Assembly (NCBI GenBank): GCA_002398825.1
Contig: DHBS01000048.1
Coordinates: forward strand, 7,748 to 69,522
Direction of reading: 5' to 3'
DNA from: Syntrophomonas sp. UBA4922
Lineage (GTDB): Bacteria > Bacillota > Syntrophomonadia > Syntrophomonadales > Syntrophomonadaceae
Length of the DNA: 61,775 bases
Part shown: positions 49,992 to 59,818 of the stretch, in pieces
How positions within the stretch are numbered: the stretch's first letter is position 1
How the letters are laid out: every line of letters starts with the position of its first letter
Notes under the pieces: generated by a model
The model's input: only the letters and a program-made list of their open reading frames with translations
Databases searched by the model: none
What the model was told of the DNA's origin: nothing
Translations under genes and position numbers: made by a program

Positions 49992-51386
49992 ATGGACGCA
50001 ACTTATTTATTTGCCCAAAACTTCAAAAATATTCAATTTGAAGATCTATCGGCAAATGTTGTTGAAATAACCAAACTGCAGGTTTTGGATTACTTTGCAG
50101 TTGCGCTGGGCGGAACCAGTCAGGCCGGGGTTAAAGAACTGGTGGAGCTGGCAGTTGATTGGGGCGGGGCTCCTCAAAGCCATATACTGGTTTATGGCCA
50201 TAAGCTTCCGGTTCCCAATGCGGCTCAAATTAATGCCACCATCGCGCACACCCTGGATTTTGACGATGTGCATGAGACTGCGATCATGCACCCCGGCGTA
50301 GTCGCCATTCCCACCGCCCTTACCCTGGCCGAGTATCTGGGCGGAATCAGCGGCAAAGAGTTCATCACCGCTGTAGCCCTGGGAACTGATTTCATATGCC
50401 GGTTGGGGCTTGCCACCAGACCCGGGGAGAGTATTATTCCCTACGGATGGCATCAGACCAGTCTTTATGGATATATCACCGCGGCTGCTGTGGCGGGGAG
50501 GCTCTTGGGCTTAAGCGAAGAAGAAATCGTCAATGCCATCGGCATTGCCTATCATCAATCGGCCGGAAACGCCCAATGCGTCAAGGACGGAGCTCTTACC
50601 AAAAGATTGGGGCCGGGCTTCGCGGTAAAGGCCGGGATAACTTCGGCTTTAATGGCCCAGAAGGGCATCACCGGGGCCAGGAACGTACTGGAAGGCGATG
50701 CCGGTTTCTACAAAGTATACCATGACAATAAGTATTCCCGGGAGGCACTGGTGGGAGAACTCGGCACCAGGTTTGAAGGCAAAGATGTCACCATTAAGCC
50801 TTATCCATGCTGCAGAGGAATTCATCCCTTCGTTGATGCAACTTTGAAAATAGTAAAGGAACATCGGGTCGCCGCTGAAAATGTTGATAAAATCAAGCTG
50901 TGGTGCGGACCGGGCACCTTAAATCTGCTCTGCGCGCCGATTGAAATTAAAACCAGGCCGCGCAATTTCGTTGACAGTCAATTCAGCGCCCCCTGGGGTG
51001 TAGCTGCAGTGATAGCCAGAGGCCGCGCCGGGCTGGATGAATTTACCCCTGCCGCCATACAGAGCCGCGACCTTCTGGAAATGGCCGGCAAGATCGGGCC
51101 GGTGGAAGTCGATCCCAGCTTCGAGGGAGCCGAACTTGAGCCAGGCCGGGTAAGCATCACTATGAAGGATGGCAGTGTTTATACGGAACAGGTTGATCTG
51201 CCTCTGGGAACTCCAACCAACCCGTTGACTTTCGCCGATTGTGAAATCAAGTTCCGCGATTGTATCAAGCATTCTGTCAAACCTATCCCTGATGCCAATG
51301 CCGCTCAATTGGTCAAATTGATCCAAGAGCTTGATATGGTTAAGGACGTTACCGCACTGGTCGGACTCGTAGTCGTGGATTCATAA
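49992..51386 (+). CDS. MmgE/PrpD family protein
   Basis: A 464-residue member of the family that includes 2-methylcitrate dehydratase (PrpD), cis-aconitate decarboxylase and iminodisuccinate epimerase. Family features visible are the ATIAHTLDFDDVHETAIMHPGVVAIPTALTLAEYLGG segment near residues 78-114 and KPYPCCRGIHPFVDA near 274-288. Members act on di- and tricarboxylic acids by dehydration, decarboxylation or epimerisation without a metal. Its place between the mutase subunits and the reactivase suggests it acts on the mutase substrate or product. Confidence 0.9.
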   Translation: MDATYLFAQNFKNIQFEDLSANVVEITKLQVLDYFAVALGGTSQAGVKELVELAVDWGGAPQSHILVYGHKLPVPNAAQINATIAHTLDFDDVHETAIMHPGVVAIPTALTLAEYLGGISGKEFITAVALGTDFICRLGLATRPGESIIPYGWHQTSLYGYITAAAVAGRLLGLSEEEIVNAIGIAYHQSAGNAQCVKDGALTKRLGPGFAVKAGITSALMAQKGITGARNVLEGDAGFYKVYHDNKYSREALVGELGTRFEGKDVTIKPYPCCRGIHPFVDATLKIVKEHRVAAENVDKIKLWCGPGTLNLLCAPIEIKTRPRNFVDSQFSAPWGVAAVIARGRAGLDEFTPAAIQSRDLLEMAGKIGPVEVDPSFEGAELEPGRVSITMKDGSVYTEQVDLPLGTPTNPLTFADCEIKFRDCIKHSVKPIPDANAAQLVKLIQELDMVKDVTALVGLVVVDS

Positions 51387-51446
51387 TCAAGAATTCACCT
51401 GAACCTGGTTAAAGGCGACGGAACATAAATCAAAGGAGGCTTATCA

Positions 51447-52829
51447 ATGAGTGTTATTAGTGAAACACTTCGTGTGCCCGTAGGAGCTAGGATTGAACGT
51501 TTCCACGACTGCAAATTTCTGATGTGGCAAGCAGTAATTGTGTCTATAGCCATGTTTGCCGAAGCGGTGGAAATCAATAGTTTCGGATTTATTCTACCTA
51601 TCGTCCAAAAGCAATTTGGGCTTTCCGCGCAGCTCATGGGTTATATGGGGTCGGCCAGCAACATTGGAATGATGATCGGTGCGGCCTTCTGTTCTCTATT
51701 GGCAGATAAATGGGGCCGTAAAAAACTCTTTATGATATGCATGGTAACCTGGGGCTTGGGCGGTCTGATCTTCGCCTTCGCTCCCAATGTTGAGACACTG
51801 TTCGCAGGACGTATAATATTCGGCATTGGTGCTGGTGCTCAGATCCCGACTAGTTTGGCACTGCTGGCCGAGATGTCTCCTGCGGCAAGCCGGGCCAAGT
51901 ATGTGGTCCTCTCCCTGTTGGCGTCCCCTGTGGCGGTAGTCTTTGGGGCCACAGTGGCGACGGCTATTCTATCGGTTTCAAGCTGGCGGGTAATGTTCGT
52001 AGTCATTTCCTTGTTGGCCTTATGGGTGATCGTGGTATATTATGCTCTGCCAGAATCGGCCCGTTGGCTGGAAACCAAAGGCCGTTACAAAGAAGCGGAT
52101 GAAATTGTAGAAGCTGTTGAAGCGCGGGTGGCCGAATCAAGCGGAAAGCCCATCTATCAGTTTAACGCTGAAGAGATTCAGGGCCTTTATGAAGCCGAGG
52201 CGGCCAGGGAAAAAAAGATGAAAGAAATGGACAAACCCAAATGGACCGACCTGTGGAAGAGCGGGCAGATCAAGCACTCCTTCTTGGGCACATTCTGGCC
52301 TTTTCTGCAGATGCTGGGTTATTTCGCCCTGGCCACCTGGCTGACCGCCTTGCTGGTATCCAAAGGATACTCAGTGGTCAAGTCCACCAGAATGATAGCC
52401 ATCTTCGCCCTGGGCGGCATACCGGCTTACTTTGGGATGGTGTGGTTGTTAAACAAATTCGGAAGGAAGTTCGCTTGCTGTGCTATGTCCATTTTGGCGG
52501 CAGGAACCGCATATGTCTATGGCAGTATGAACACCTTCACTGCGATCATCATCGCCGGGTTCATCTATCAGTTTTGCCAGTACGGTTATAACATGTGCTG
52601 CTCTACCTATTGGCCGGAGTTGCTGCCTACGCGCATCCGCGGCACCGGAATGGGATGGTTTCAGGTATGCGGCCGCCTCGGCGGTATCCTGGGCGCCATC
52701 ATCGTCGGGTATATTGTCGGTGCCGGTGGATATGACGGAGTCTTCTACCTTATCGTGGCCTGTAATGTATTGAGCGTGTTGTTGATAGCCTGGTTGGGCA
52801 AGGAAACCAAAGGCATGGTTGCCGACTAA
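51447..52829 (+). CDS. MFS transporter (metabolite:H+ symporter type)
   Basis: A 460-residue transporter of the sugar-porter/aromatic-acid-symporter superclass. Motifs are LLADKWGRKKLF between helices 2 and 3, GRIIFGIGAGAQIPTSLALLAEMSP, LPESARWLETKGRYKEADEIVE, and the C-half WLLNKFGRKFA. It loosely resembles nicotinate-type (NiaP) and aromatic acid transporters. A location inside the GRE-mutase cluster, with AAAGGAGG upstream, suggests it carries the pathway's substrate. Confidence 0.9.
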   Translation: MSVISETLRVPVGARIERFHDCKFLMWQAVIVSIAMFAEAVEINSFGFILPIVQKQFGLSAQLMGYMGSASNIGMMIGAAFCSLLADKWGRKKLFMICMVTWGLGGLIFAFAPNVETLFAGRIIFGIGAGAQIPTSLALLAEMSPAASRAKYVVLSLLASPVAVVFGATVATAILSVSSWRVMFVVISLLALWVIVVYYALPESARWLETKGRYKEADEIVEAVEARVAESSGKPIYQFNAEEIQGLYEAEAAREKKMKEMDKPKWTDLWKSGQIKHSFLGTFWPFLQMLGYFALATWLTALLVSKGYSVVKSTRMIAIFALGGIPAYFGMVWLLNKFGRKFACCAMSILAAGTAYVYGSMNTFTAIIIAGFIYQFCQYGYNMCCSTYWPELLPTRIRGTGMGWFQVCGRLGGILGAIIVGYIVGAGGYDGVFYLIVACNVLSVLLIAWLGKETKGMVAD

Positions 52830-52879
52830 GGAAAGCACCTCAGATTGTAATGATTGAACCACCGTATGCAGAGCAGGTT

Positions 52880-52917
52880 CCGGAAGTGTATATGCGTAAA
52901 AGGCATATACACTCCGG
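52880..52917 (+). repeat. Intercistronic hairpin before mutase reactivase gene
   Basis: GTGTATATGC and GCATATACAC, extended by CCGGA/TCCGG with one bulged A, form a 15-pair stem around GTAAAAG. It has no T-run. Like the hairpin after the GRE gene it may set relative transcript stability. Confidence 0.75.
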
Positions 52918-52960
52918 AGCAGCCCGGCATCAAACTGAAATACCCAAAGTGGAGTGCGAA

Positions 52961-54346
52961 ATGATGAATAACATTAGGATCTTTATAGATTTTGGCAGTA
53001 CATTTACCAAAGCGGTCGCTTTCGACCTGGATAAAGAGGAGCTCATAGCGCGGGTACAGTCGCCTTCAACCGTAGACACGGATGTCACCGTCGGCCTGGA
53101 AAAGGCTTTGGCCCTGCTCGCTGAACAGGTTGAATTCGGTGAAGCGGAGATAAAAGAAGCCCTGGCATCAAGCAGCGCGGCAGGGGGATTGCGGGTTGTC
53201 TGCTGCGGCCTGGTGCCTGATTTTACTACTGAAGCCGCCCGCATGGCTGCCCTGGGAGCGGGCGCCAAGATCGTGGGGACCTATTCCTATGAATTATCCA
53301 ATTCGGAGGTCGCAGAGATTGAAGCCATTTCTCCTGATATAGTTTTGCTTACCGGAGGTACTGATGGGGGAAACAAGAAAGTAATAATTTACAATGCTCG
53401 CATGCTCGCCAACTTGAAGCGGGGAGTGAAGAACATCATCGTAGCCGGAAATAAGTCGGCCTACGATGACATTGCCGGTATCTTGGGCAAAACCGATATG
53501 AACATTATTTTTACCAAAAATGTGATGTCGGAAATCGGTGTTATCGATGTGGACTCGACCAATCAGAAAATCAGGGAACTGTTTATAAATAGAATAACTG
53601 AAGCCAAAGGAATCGCACGGGTAAAAACCATGGTCAAAGATGTAATCATGCCCACTCCTTCAGCGGTCATGGAAGCCGCAAAATTAATAGCCGACGGCGT
53701 TCCGGGCTGCCCGGGCCGGGGGGAATTGCTCCTGGTTGACGTGGGGGGCGCGACTACAGATGTTTATTCAGTAGCCCAGGGCAGCCCCACTCAGCCTGGG
53801 GTGAGCATGTTGGGGCTTCCTCAGCCTTACGCCAAGCGTACTGTAGAAGGTGATTTGGGCTTGTTTCACAATCTCGACACATTGGCTGATATCGCTAAGC
53901 GGGAATGCGCCGGTGCCCTGGATGATCCCTTTTTTGATGAAAAAGTAACTGAATTTCGTCAGATGGGCAGACTTCCCAGCTGTGAGGAGGAGGCTGAATG
54001 TCATGTAACCCTTTCTCGGTTGGCGGTTAAGACTGCGGTGGAAAGACATGCGGGGAGAATAGATGTCATAGTTACGCATAATGGCGATTATATGGTGCAA
54101 AGGGGCAAGGATCTCACTCAAGTCAAGTTAGTGATCGGAGCTGGAGGACCGGTTGCTTTTTCGTCCGACCCGCGACGGGTGCTGCAGGGCGCACTGTTTC
54201 ATAAGGAGAGCCCGGCCTTGCTCAAGCCTAAAAATCCCCTGATGATGCTGGATGGGAAATACATACTGTTTGCCGTGGGGCTGCTGGCACAAAGCGAGCC
54301 GCGAAAAGCATTCAACATTATTAATAAATACCTGGTCAACCTATAG
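52961..54346 (+). CDS. GlmL/MutL-type reactivase of the B12 mutase
   Basis: A sugar kinase/Hsp70-fold ATPase of 461 residues, the usual length of GlmL (about 460). ATP-site motifs are DFGSTFTKAVAFDL at the start, LLTGGTDGGNKK near residue 130, and LLVDVGGATTDVYSV near 260. GlmL proteins are associated with glutamate mutase and thought to reactivate it by exchanging damaged cobalamin. This confirms that the E and S genes encode a working B12 mutase. The ATG pair at 52961 follows GTGGAGTG; the longer upstream frame is not used. Confidence 0.92.
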   Translation: MMNNIRIFIDFGSTFTKAVAFDLDKEELIARVQSPSTVDTDVTVGLEKALALLAEQVEFGEAEIKEALASSSAAGGLRVVCCGLVPDFTTEAARMAALGAGAKIVGTYSYELSNSEVAEIEAISPDIVLLTGGTDGGNKKVIIYNARMLANLKRGVKNIIVAGNKSAYDDIAGILGKTDMNIIFTKNVMSEIGVIDVDSTNQKIRELFINRITEAKGIARVKTMVKDVIMPTPSAVMEAAKLIADGVPGCPGRGELLLVDVGGATTDVYSVAQGSPTQPGVSMLGLPQPYAKRTVEGDLGLFHNLDTLADIAKRECAGALDDPFFDEKVTEFRQMGRLPSCEEEAECHVTLSRLAVKTAVERHAGRIDVIVTHNGDYMVQRGKDLTQVKLVIGAGGPVAFSSDPRRVLQGALFHKESPALLKPKNPLMMLDGKYILFAVGLLAQSEPRKAFNIINKYLVNL

Positions 54347-54456
54347 TCCCCCGACAAGTCCCGATTGACTTATCAAGTGGTTTAATCTGACGAATTATCG
54401 GCTGTCATGCCTGGGGAGCATCATTCAACCGGGCCATGCTGAAGGTGGTGAGCCTA

Positions 54457-56034
54457 ATGTCTAAAGTAAAGACGCCTGCTGAAATCACTTTGTTGATTAA
54501 AGACGGTGCGACTGTTGCAGCCTCGGGAATGGGGCTGGCAGGATGGAACGAGGAAATGGCCCTAGCCATTGAGCAGCGTTTCCTGGAAAGCGGTCACCCT
54601 CAAGGTATTACCCTATTACAGGCCTGTTCGCTGGGGGATTGGACCACCAAGAGGGGCACGACTCATTTCGGCCATGCTGGATTGGTAAAAAGATGGATCG
54701 GGGCGCATATCGGTGCCAGTCCCAATCTGGTCAAGCTGGTAGAGGAGAATAAAATAGAGGCTTACAACCTGCCGCAGGGGGTGTTGACTCAACTCTGGCG
54801 GGAGGTGGCTGCGCAAAGGCCCGGTATTGTAACCAGAGTGGGCTTACATACCTATGTCGATCCCCGACTGGAAGGCGGAAAATTGAATCGGCTTACGCGT
54901 ACTAAAGAAGATATTGTCAAGGTAGTTGAGCTGGAAGGCGAAGAATACTTGTTCTATCAGGGCTTTCCCATCGATGTGGCCCTGATTCGCGGTACGGTCG
55001 CCGATGAAAACGGCAATGTGACCATGACCAAAGAGGGGATGCTGAGCGGCGCCTTACACCTGGCGCAAGCGGCCAGAAACAGCGGCGGCATGGTGATCGC
55101 CCAGGTGGAATACATAGCAAAAGCCAACTCCTTGCATCCCAAAGAGGTAAAAGTACCCGGCATACTGGTCGACTATGTAGTGGTGGCGGCATCCAACGAT
55201 AATCACTTCCAAACCGAAGGGGTTTATTATAACCCGGCATTTTCGGGCAATGTTAAGGTTCCCTTAAAAGAGCTGCCTCCTTTGCCTCTGGATGAACGCA
55301 AGATCATCGCCCGGCGGGCGGCCATGGAATTAAAGCCGGATGCCGTCGTAAATCTGGGTGTGGGCATGCCAACCGATGTGGCCAATATCGCTGCCGAAGA
55401 GGGCGCCAGCGAGAGCATAGTTCTGACTACAGAGGCGGGCGGCATCGGGGGCGTTCCCGCCGGTCTGCCTCATTTCGGCCAATCCTATAATGCCGAAGCC
55501 ATGATCGAGATGCCTTCCCAGTTTGATTTTTACGATGGCGGTGGCATTGATATAGCTTTTCTCGGCTTGGGGCAGGCCGACAGACACGGAAACGTAAATG
55601 TCACTCAATTTGGCGCCAAACTCATGGGCTGCGGCGGTTTTATCAATGTCAGCCAAAACTCCAAAAAGGTGGTTTTCTGTGGATCTCTCACCGCCGGGGG
55701 GCTGAGAGTCAAGGCTGAGGAGGGACAATTGCGAATTGTTCAAGAGGGTGGTTATAAGAAATTCATCAAGAATGTGGAGCATATTTCTTTTAGCGGTCAA
55801 TTCGCGGGCCAAGTTCGGCAGGCCGTGGTATATGTCACCGAGCGGGCGGTTTTTACCATAGCGGATGGCTTGCTTACCTTGGTCGAGATAGCCCCCGGAG
55901 TAGATGTGGAACAAGATGTTATGCAGCAGATGGCATTCAGGCCCAGAGTATCTTCTAACCTGAAAACCATGCCGGTAGAGATCTTTCGGGAGAAATGGGG
56001 CGGGTTGCGGGAGATTATTGCGGCGAATCAATAA
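54457..56034 (+). CDS. Family I CoA-transferase (propionate/acetoacetate type), copy 1
   Basis: A fused alpha-beta CoA-transferase of about 525 residues related to propionate CoA-transferase (Pct) and YdiF. The catalytic glutamate is in LTTEAGGIGGVPAGLPHFG near residue 326, matching the family's E-x-G-x-x-G signature. Such enzymes transfer CoA from acetyl- or acyl-CoA to a free acid with a glutamyl-CoA intermediate. It is about 110 bases after the reactivase gene. The ATG at 54457 follows AAGGTGGTGAG. It is a close paralogue of the gene at 56825. Confidence 0.92.
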   Translation: MSKVKTPAEITLLIKDGATVAASGMGLAGWNEEMALAIEQRFLESGHPQGITLLQACSLGDWTTKRGTTHFGHAGLVKRWIGAHIGASPNLVKLVEENKIEAYNLPQGVLTQLWREVAAQRPGIVTRVGLHTYVDPRLEGGKLNRLTRTKEDIVKVVELEGEEYLFYQGFPIDVALIRGTVADENGNVTMTKEGMLSGALHLAQAARNSGGMVIAQVEYIAKANSLHPKEVKVPGILVDYVVVAASNDNHFQTEGVYYNPAFSGNVKVPLKELPPLPLDERKIIARRAAMELKPDAVVNLGVGMPTDVANIAAEEGASESIVLTTEAGGIGGVPAGLPHFGQSYNAEAMIEMPSQFDFYDGGGIDIAFLGLGQADRHGNVNVTQFGAKLMGCGGFINVSQNSKKVVFCGSLTAGGLRVKAEEGQLRIVQEGGYKKFIKNVEHISFSGQFAGQVRQAVVYVTERAVFTIADGLLTLVEIAPGVDVEQDVMQQMAFRPRVSSNLKTMPVEIFREKWGGLREIIAANQ

Positions 56035-56116
56035 CAACAAATTAACCTCCCCGAAACGGACTGCTTAGCTGTTTTCAATGCGTGTTGAACCAAGCGGACA
56101 AAAGGAGGGATTCCTG

Positions 56117-56674
56117 GTGGTAAATGAAACCATAAGCCTTATCATGGGCCGAAGAAGTATCAGAACCTTTAAACCTGAACAGATAGAAGAGGAGAAACTG
56201 CGGATTATTCTGGATGCCGCCCAATATGCACCCAATGGCGGAGGCCGTCAATTATGGCATTTCACTGTGGTGCAAAATCAGCACATGATAGAGCAGATGG
56301 TCAAAGGCATGATAGATATTATGAGCAACTCAGCCCTGGCCAGATATCAGCAGAAGGCTGCCGATCCCAATTATCATACCTTCTATCATGCGCCCACGGT
56401 CATTGTAGTCTCAGGGGTGGAAAATGCCAAGGGAATTGAAATGGACTGCGCGGCGGCCACAGAAAACATGATCATTGCCGCCGAATCGCTGGAATTAAGC
56501 TCGTGCTGGATAGGTTCGGCAGAATTGATCCTGGTTAAGGAAGAGATCAAAAAGGCCTTAGGGATTCCGGAAGGCTATAAACCTTTCCATGCGGTTTCAC
56601 TGGGCTATAATTCTTCCCGCACTGCGGTTAAACCCGCGCCAAGAAAAGAGAACATCGTGAACTATGTGCGCTGA
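56117..56674 (+). CDS. Nitroreductase family flavoprotein
   Basis: A 185-residue FMN-dependent oxidoreductase. The RRSIRTFKPEQIEEEKL motif begins the protein, AQYAPNGGGRQLWHF contributes to FMN binding, and SCWIGSAEL and GIPEGYKPFHAVSLGY are typical C-terminal elements. Its natural substrate may be an enoate, a flavin or a nitro compound. The GTG at 56117 lies eight bases after AAAGGAGG. Placed between two CoA-transferases, it could reduce a pathway intermediate. Confidence 0.87.
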   Translation: MVNETISLIMGRRSIRTFKPEQIEEEKLRIILDAAQYAPNGGGRQLWHFTVVQNQHMIEQMVKGMIDIMSNSALARYQQKAADPNYHTFYHAPTVIVVSGVENAKGIEMDCAAATENMIIAAESLELSSCWIGSAELILVKEEIKKALGIPEGYKPFHAVSLGYNSSRTAVKPAPRKENIVNYVR

Positions 56675-56824
56675 TCAATCTTGAACTTCGGTATTCATGA
56701 CCCAAACCATTGCTGAGCAATTGCTTAAACGCCCATGGTATGGGCGGCATGGCTTGACAGACGTGATCAGTCCGTTTGTATATGAGCCTTTCTCATGTTA
56801 TGGCACTGGAAGGAGTTGTTTGGT

Positions 56825-58402
56825 GTGTCCAAGGTAAAAACTGCTGATGAACTCGCCTTTCTGGTTGCAGACGGCGCCACCGTCGCAGTTTGCGGAATGG
56901 GACTGGCAGGGTGGAATGAGGAAATGGCTTTGGCCATCGAGAAACGTTTCCTGGAGACTGGCCATCCCCGGAATATAACCTTCTTTCAGAACGGTGGTAT
57001 GGGTGATTGGACAATTAATAGAGGCCCCACTCACTTTGGCCATGTCGGCTTGGTAAAAAGATGGATAGGTGCTCATATCGGTTCAAATCCCACCATGTCC
57101 AAGCTGGTAGCGGAAAATAAAATAGAAGGCTACAACTTGCCCCAGGGTGTGATATGTCAACTATGGCGCGAGATTGCCGCCAAAAGACCGGGACTGATAA
57201 CCAAAGTGGGATTGGGGACTTTTGTTGATCCAAGAGTGGAAGGCGCTAAACTGAACTCCCTTACGCAAGAGGACATAGTCAAATTAATCGAATTCGAAGG
57301 CGAGGAATATCTTTTCTTCAAGAGCTTGCCCATTGATATGGCCTTGATTCGAGGTACAGTAGCTGATGAGAAAGGGAACCTGACAGCAACCAAAGAGGGA
57401 CAGCTAAACGGCGCTCTGCATCTGGCCCAGGCCACCAGAAACAGCGGCGGGATTGTGATCGCTCAGGCTGAATATTTAGCCCAAGCCGGCTCATTGCACC
57501 CCAAAGAAGTAAGGGTGCCGGGCATACTGGTAGATTATGTGGTGATAGCCGCCAAAGCAGAACACCACTGGCAGACCGAAGGCCTGTATTACAACCCGGC
57601 TTTTTCAGGCAGCATAAAAGTCCCCCTGAGCGAGGTGCCCCCGCTTTCATTGAACGAACGCAAAATCATCGCCCGGCGGGCCGCCATGGAACTGGAACCG
57701 CACAGCGTCATTAACTTCGGGGTTGGCATGCCCACTGATGTAGCTAATATCGCCACTGAGGAGAATGCCAATGAAGGCTTGTCATTGACTACAGAAGCCG
57801 GCGCAATTGGGGGCGTACCTGACGGCATTCCCAATTTCGGCCATGCTTATAATGCTGAAGCCATTATCGAAGAACCCAGCCAGTTTGATTTTTACGACGG
57901 CGGAGGCATAGATATAGCCTTCCTGGGTTTGGCCCAAGCCGACCGGCAGGGGAATGTGAATGTGGCGAAATTTAACCGTAAACTAACCGGCTGCGGGGGA
58001 TTTGTGGATATTAGCCAAAACTCCAAAAAAGTGGTTTTCTGCGGTTCATTCACCAGCGGGGGACTGCAGGTCAGGGTTAAAAATGGACAACTGCTTGTTG
58101 AACAGGAGGGAAAATTCCGTAAATTCCTGCAGCGGGTGGAGCACATTTGCTTTAGCGGCGAATACGCTCAGAAGAGGGCACAGCAGGCCTTGTATGTGAC
58201 CGAACGTGCGGTGTTCACCCTGGAGCAAGGGGAGTTGACTTTAATAGAGATCGCCCCCGGCATTGATTTGGAAAATGATATATTGGCCCAGATGGAATTC
58301 AGACCCAGGGTGCCACCGCGTCTGAAACTTATGCCCGCTGGGATCTTCCAGCCCGTGTGGGGGCGGTTAAATGAGCTCATTAAGGCAAAACAGGCCAAGT
58401 AA
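56825..58402 (+). CDS. Family I CoA-transferase, copy 2
   Basis: A 525-residue paralogue of the gene at 54457, with the same catalytic segment (LTTEAGAIGGVPDGIPNFG) and near-identical stretches such as SQFDFYDGGGIDIAFLGL and NSKKVVFCGS. The GTG at 56825 follows GGAAGGAG by nine bases. Retaining two copies, split by a nitroreductase, suggests they act on different acids in the same pathway, for example one for substrate and one for product. Confidence 0.92.
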   Translation: MSKVKTADELAFLVADGATVAVCGMGLAGWNEEMALAIEKRFLETGHPRNITFFQNGGMGDWTINRGPTHFGHVGLVKRWIGAHIGSNPTMSKLVAENKIEGYNLPQGVICQLWREIAAKRPGLITKVGLGTFVDPRVEGAKLNSLTQEDIVKLIEFEGEEYLFFKSLPIDMALIRGTVADEKGNLTATKEGQLNGALHLAQATRNSGGIVIAQAEYLAQAGSLHPKEVRVPGILVDYVVIAAKAEHHWQTEGLYYNPAFSGSIKVPLSEVPPLSLNERKIIARRAAMELEPHSVINFGVGMPTDVANIATEENANEGLSLTTEAGAIGGVPDGIPNFGHAYNAEAIIEEPSQFDFYDGGGIDIAFLGLAQADRQGNVNVAKFNRKLTGCGGFVDISQNSKKVVFCGSFTSGGLQVRVKNGQLLVEQEGKFRKFLQRVEHICFSGEYAQKRAQQALYVTERAVFTLEQGELTLIEIAPGIDLENDILAQMEFRPRVPPRLKLMPAGIFQPVWGRLNELIKAKQAK

Positions 58403-58500
58403 AGTCTGCAGCGGATATCCGGGCGCAATCCCAATCAATAAGGGACTGGGACGGATATTTAGAATGGCTTTCACTAAACCACGCAAAGGAGCAGTCATAA

Positions 58501-59808
58501 ATGGATCATATGATTGAACAATTCTATAAGGAACTCAACCGTCATTATGCTGCCGGAAATATAGATGCCGTAGAGCAATTTTTGCACAAGAGCGGCAGGC
58601 ATTATCGTCCTTGCTGCGGCGGATTCAACCCCATTTATCTTGCGGTTTTAAGCGAACTCGGCTCCTTCTACCGCGGTACCAGCAGGTATGCGGCCTCTGT
58701 CGAGGCTTTCACTGCGGCAGGACGGATCATTGAGGAATTCATCGGCCCTGAAAGCGTTGAGTACGCTACCAATATCAACAATCTGGCCGGAACCTATCGT
58801 TTAATGGGCGAAAATGATAAATCTATAAACCTGTTTAACCAGGCTTTCGAGATATACCGTACTACCATCGGTACCGACAACTATCTGTATGCAAGCGCTC
58901 TCAATAACGCCGGCCTTCTCTATCAGAGCATAGCGGACTTTGAGAAAGCCATCGATTGTCTGGAGCAGGCCCTGGCAATTCTGAATCAATTGGGCGCTTT
59001 CGGGGAAAATGTCGCCACTACTTACAGCAATCTGGCCGTCGCCTATGAAAAAACGGGCCGGTATGATCAGGCCCAAGAGGCGCTGAGACAGGCGCTAGAG
59101 CGGTTTGCAAGCCTGCCCGGCAGTTTTCTCGGTTTTCCTGAGCGTAGTAAAAGCGAACTATCCGTCGACCGTGTCGGTGTTATGGCTACTTCCTCCTTTT
59201 ACTATCGGTATATCGGCCTGAGACAGGCGCCCCGGACGCTTATGGAATGGCGCCGCATACCTGAGAGCTATCTGGCGGTGGTGACCAACGGTGAGGTTTT
59301 TGTGGATGAATGGGGCGAGTTCAGTAAAATACGCAGTGAACTGATGGCATTTTATCCGGAGGATATCCGCATTAAAAAAATTGTGTCCCGTGCCGCCATA
59401 ATGGCCCAGGCAGGACAATATAATTACGCCCGATGCATAAAACGCCGTGAATATGTGGCGGCACAGTGTGCCTTGCATGAATTTACAACAGCCGCTTTTT
59501 CCATGCTCTACCTATTAAACAGGAAATATGCCCCGTTTTATAAATGGGCGCACCGCGGTATTCGCCGCCTGCCGGTTCTTTCCGAAACCTATGATCTGTT
59601 CTCTGCACTGTGCAGAGATTACGGCGGCGAAGATGTTTACCGGATGCGCGAGGACATAATCGAAACCATATGCACGCTGGTCATTGAAGAATTGAAAAGA
59701 CAAAAACTTACGGATTTGGATGACGTTTATCTGCAAAATCACTGCTGCGCCATGATGCAGCGCATTGAAGACGATGATATCCGCAAACTGCATATATTGG
59801 CTGAATAG
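58501..59808 (+). CDS. TPR-repeat protein paired with DUF4125
   Basis: Residues 40-215 contain about four tetratricopeptide repeats (YAASVEAFTAAGRIIEEF, DKSINLFNQAFEIYRTTIG, FEKAIDCLEQALAILNQLG, YDQAQEALRQALERFAS). A C-terminal half of about 220 residues is unassigned but has several conserved-looking cysteines and aromatic residues. TPRs mediate protein contacts. It sits ten bases before a DUF4125 gene, an arrangement that suggests one complex. GGAG lies about ten bases before the ATG. Confidence 0.85.
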   Translation: MDHMIEQFYKELNRHYAAGNIDAVEQFLHKSGRHYRPCCGGFNPIYLAVLSELGSFYRGTSRYAASVEAFTAAGRIIEEFIGPESVEYATNINNLAGTYRLMGENDKSINLFNQAFEIYRTTIGTDNYLYASALNNAGLLYQSIADFEKAIDCLEQALAILNQLGAFGENVATTYSNLAVAYEKTGRYDQAQEALRQALERFASLPGSFLGFPERSKSELSVDRVGVMATSSFYYRYIGLRQAPRTLMEWRRIPESYLAVVTNGEVFVDEWGEFSKIRSELMAFYPEDIRIKKIVSRAAIMAQAGQYNYARCIKRREYVAAQCALHEFTTAAFSMLYLLNRKYAPFYKWAHRGIRRLPVLSETYDLFSALCRDYGGEDVYRMREDIIETICTLVIEELKRQKLTDLDDVYLQNHCCAMMQRIEDDDIRKLHILAE

Positions 59809-59818
59809 GGGGAGTAAT

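Noticed and set aside
57070..57100. GGTTCAAATCC resembling a tRNA T-loop
   Set aside because: It lies inside the CoA-transferase coding sequence and no acceptor stem or anticodon arm can be drawn around it.
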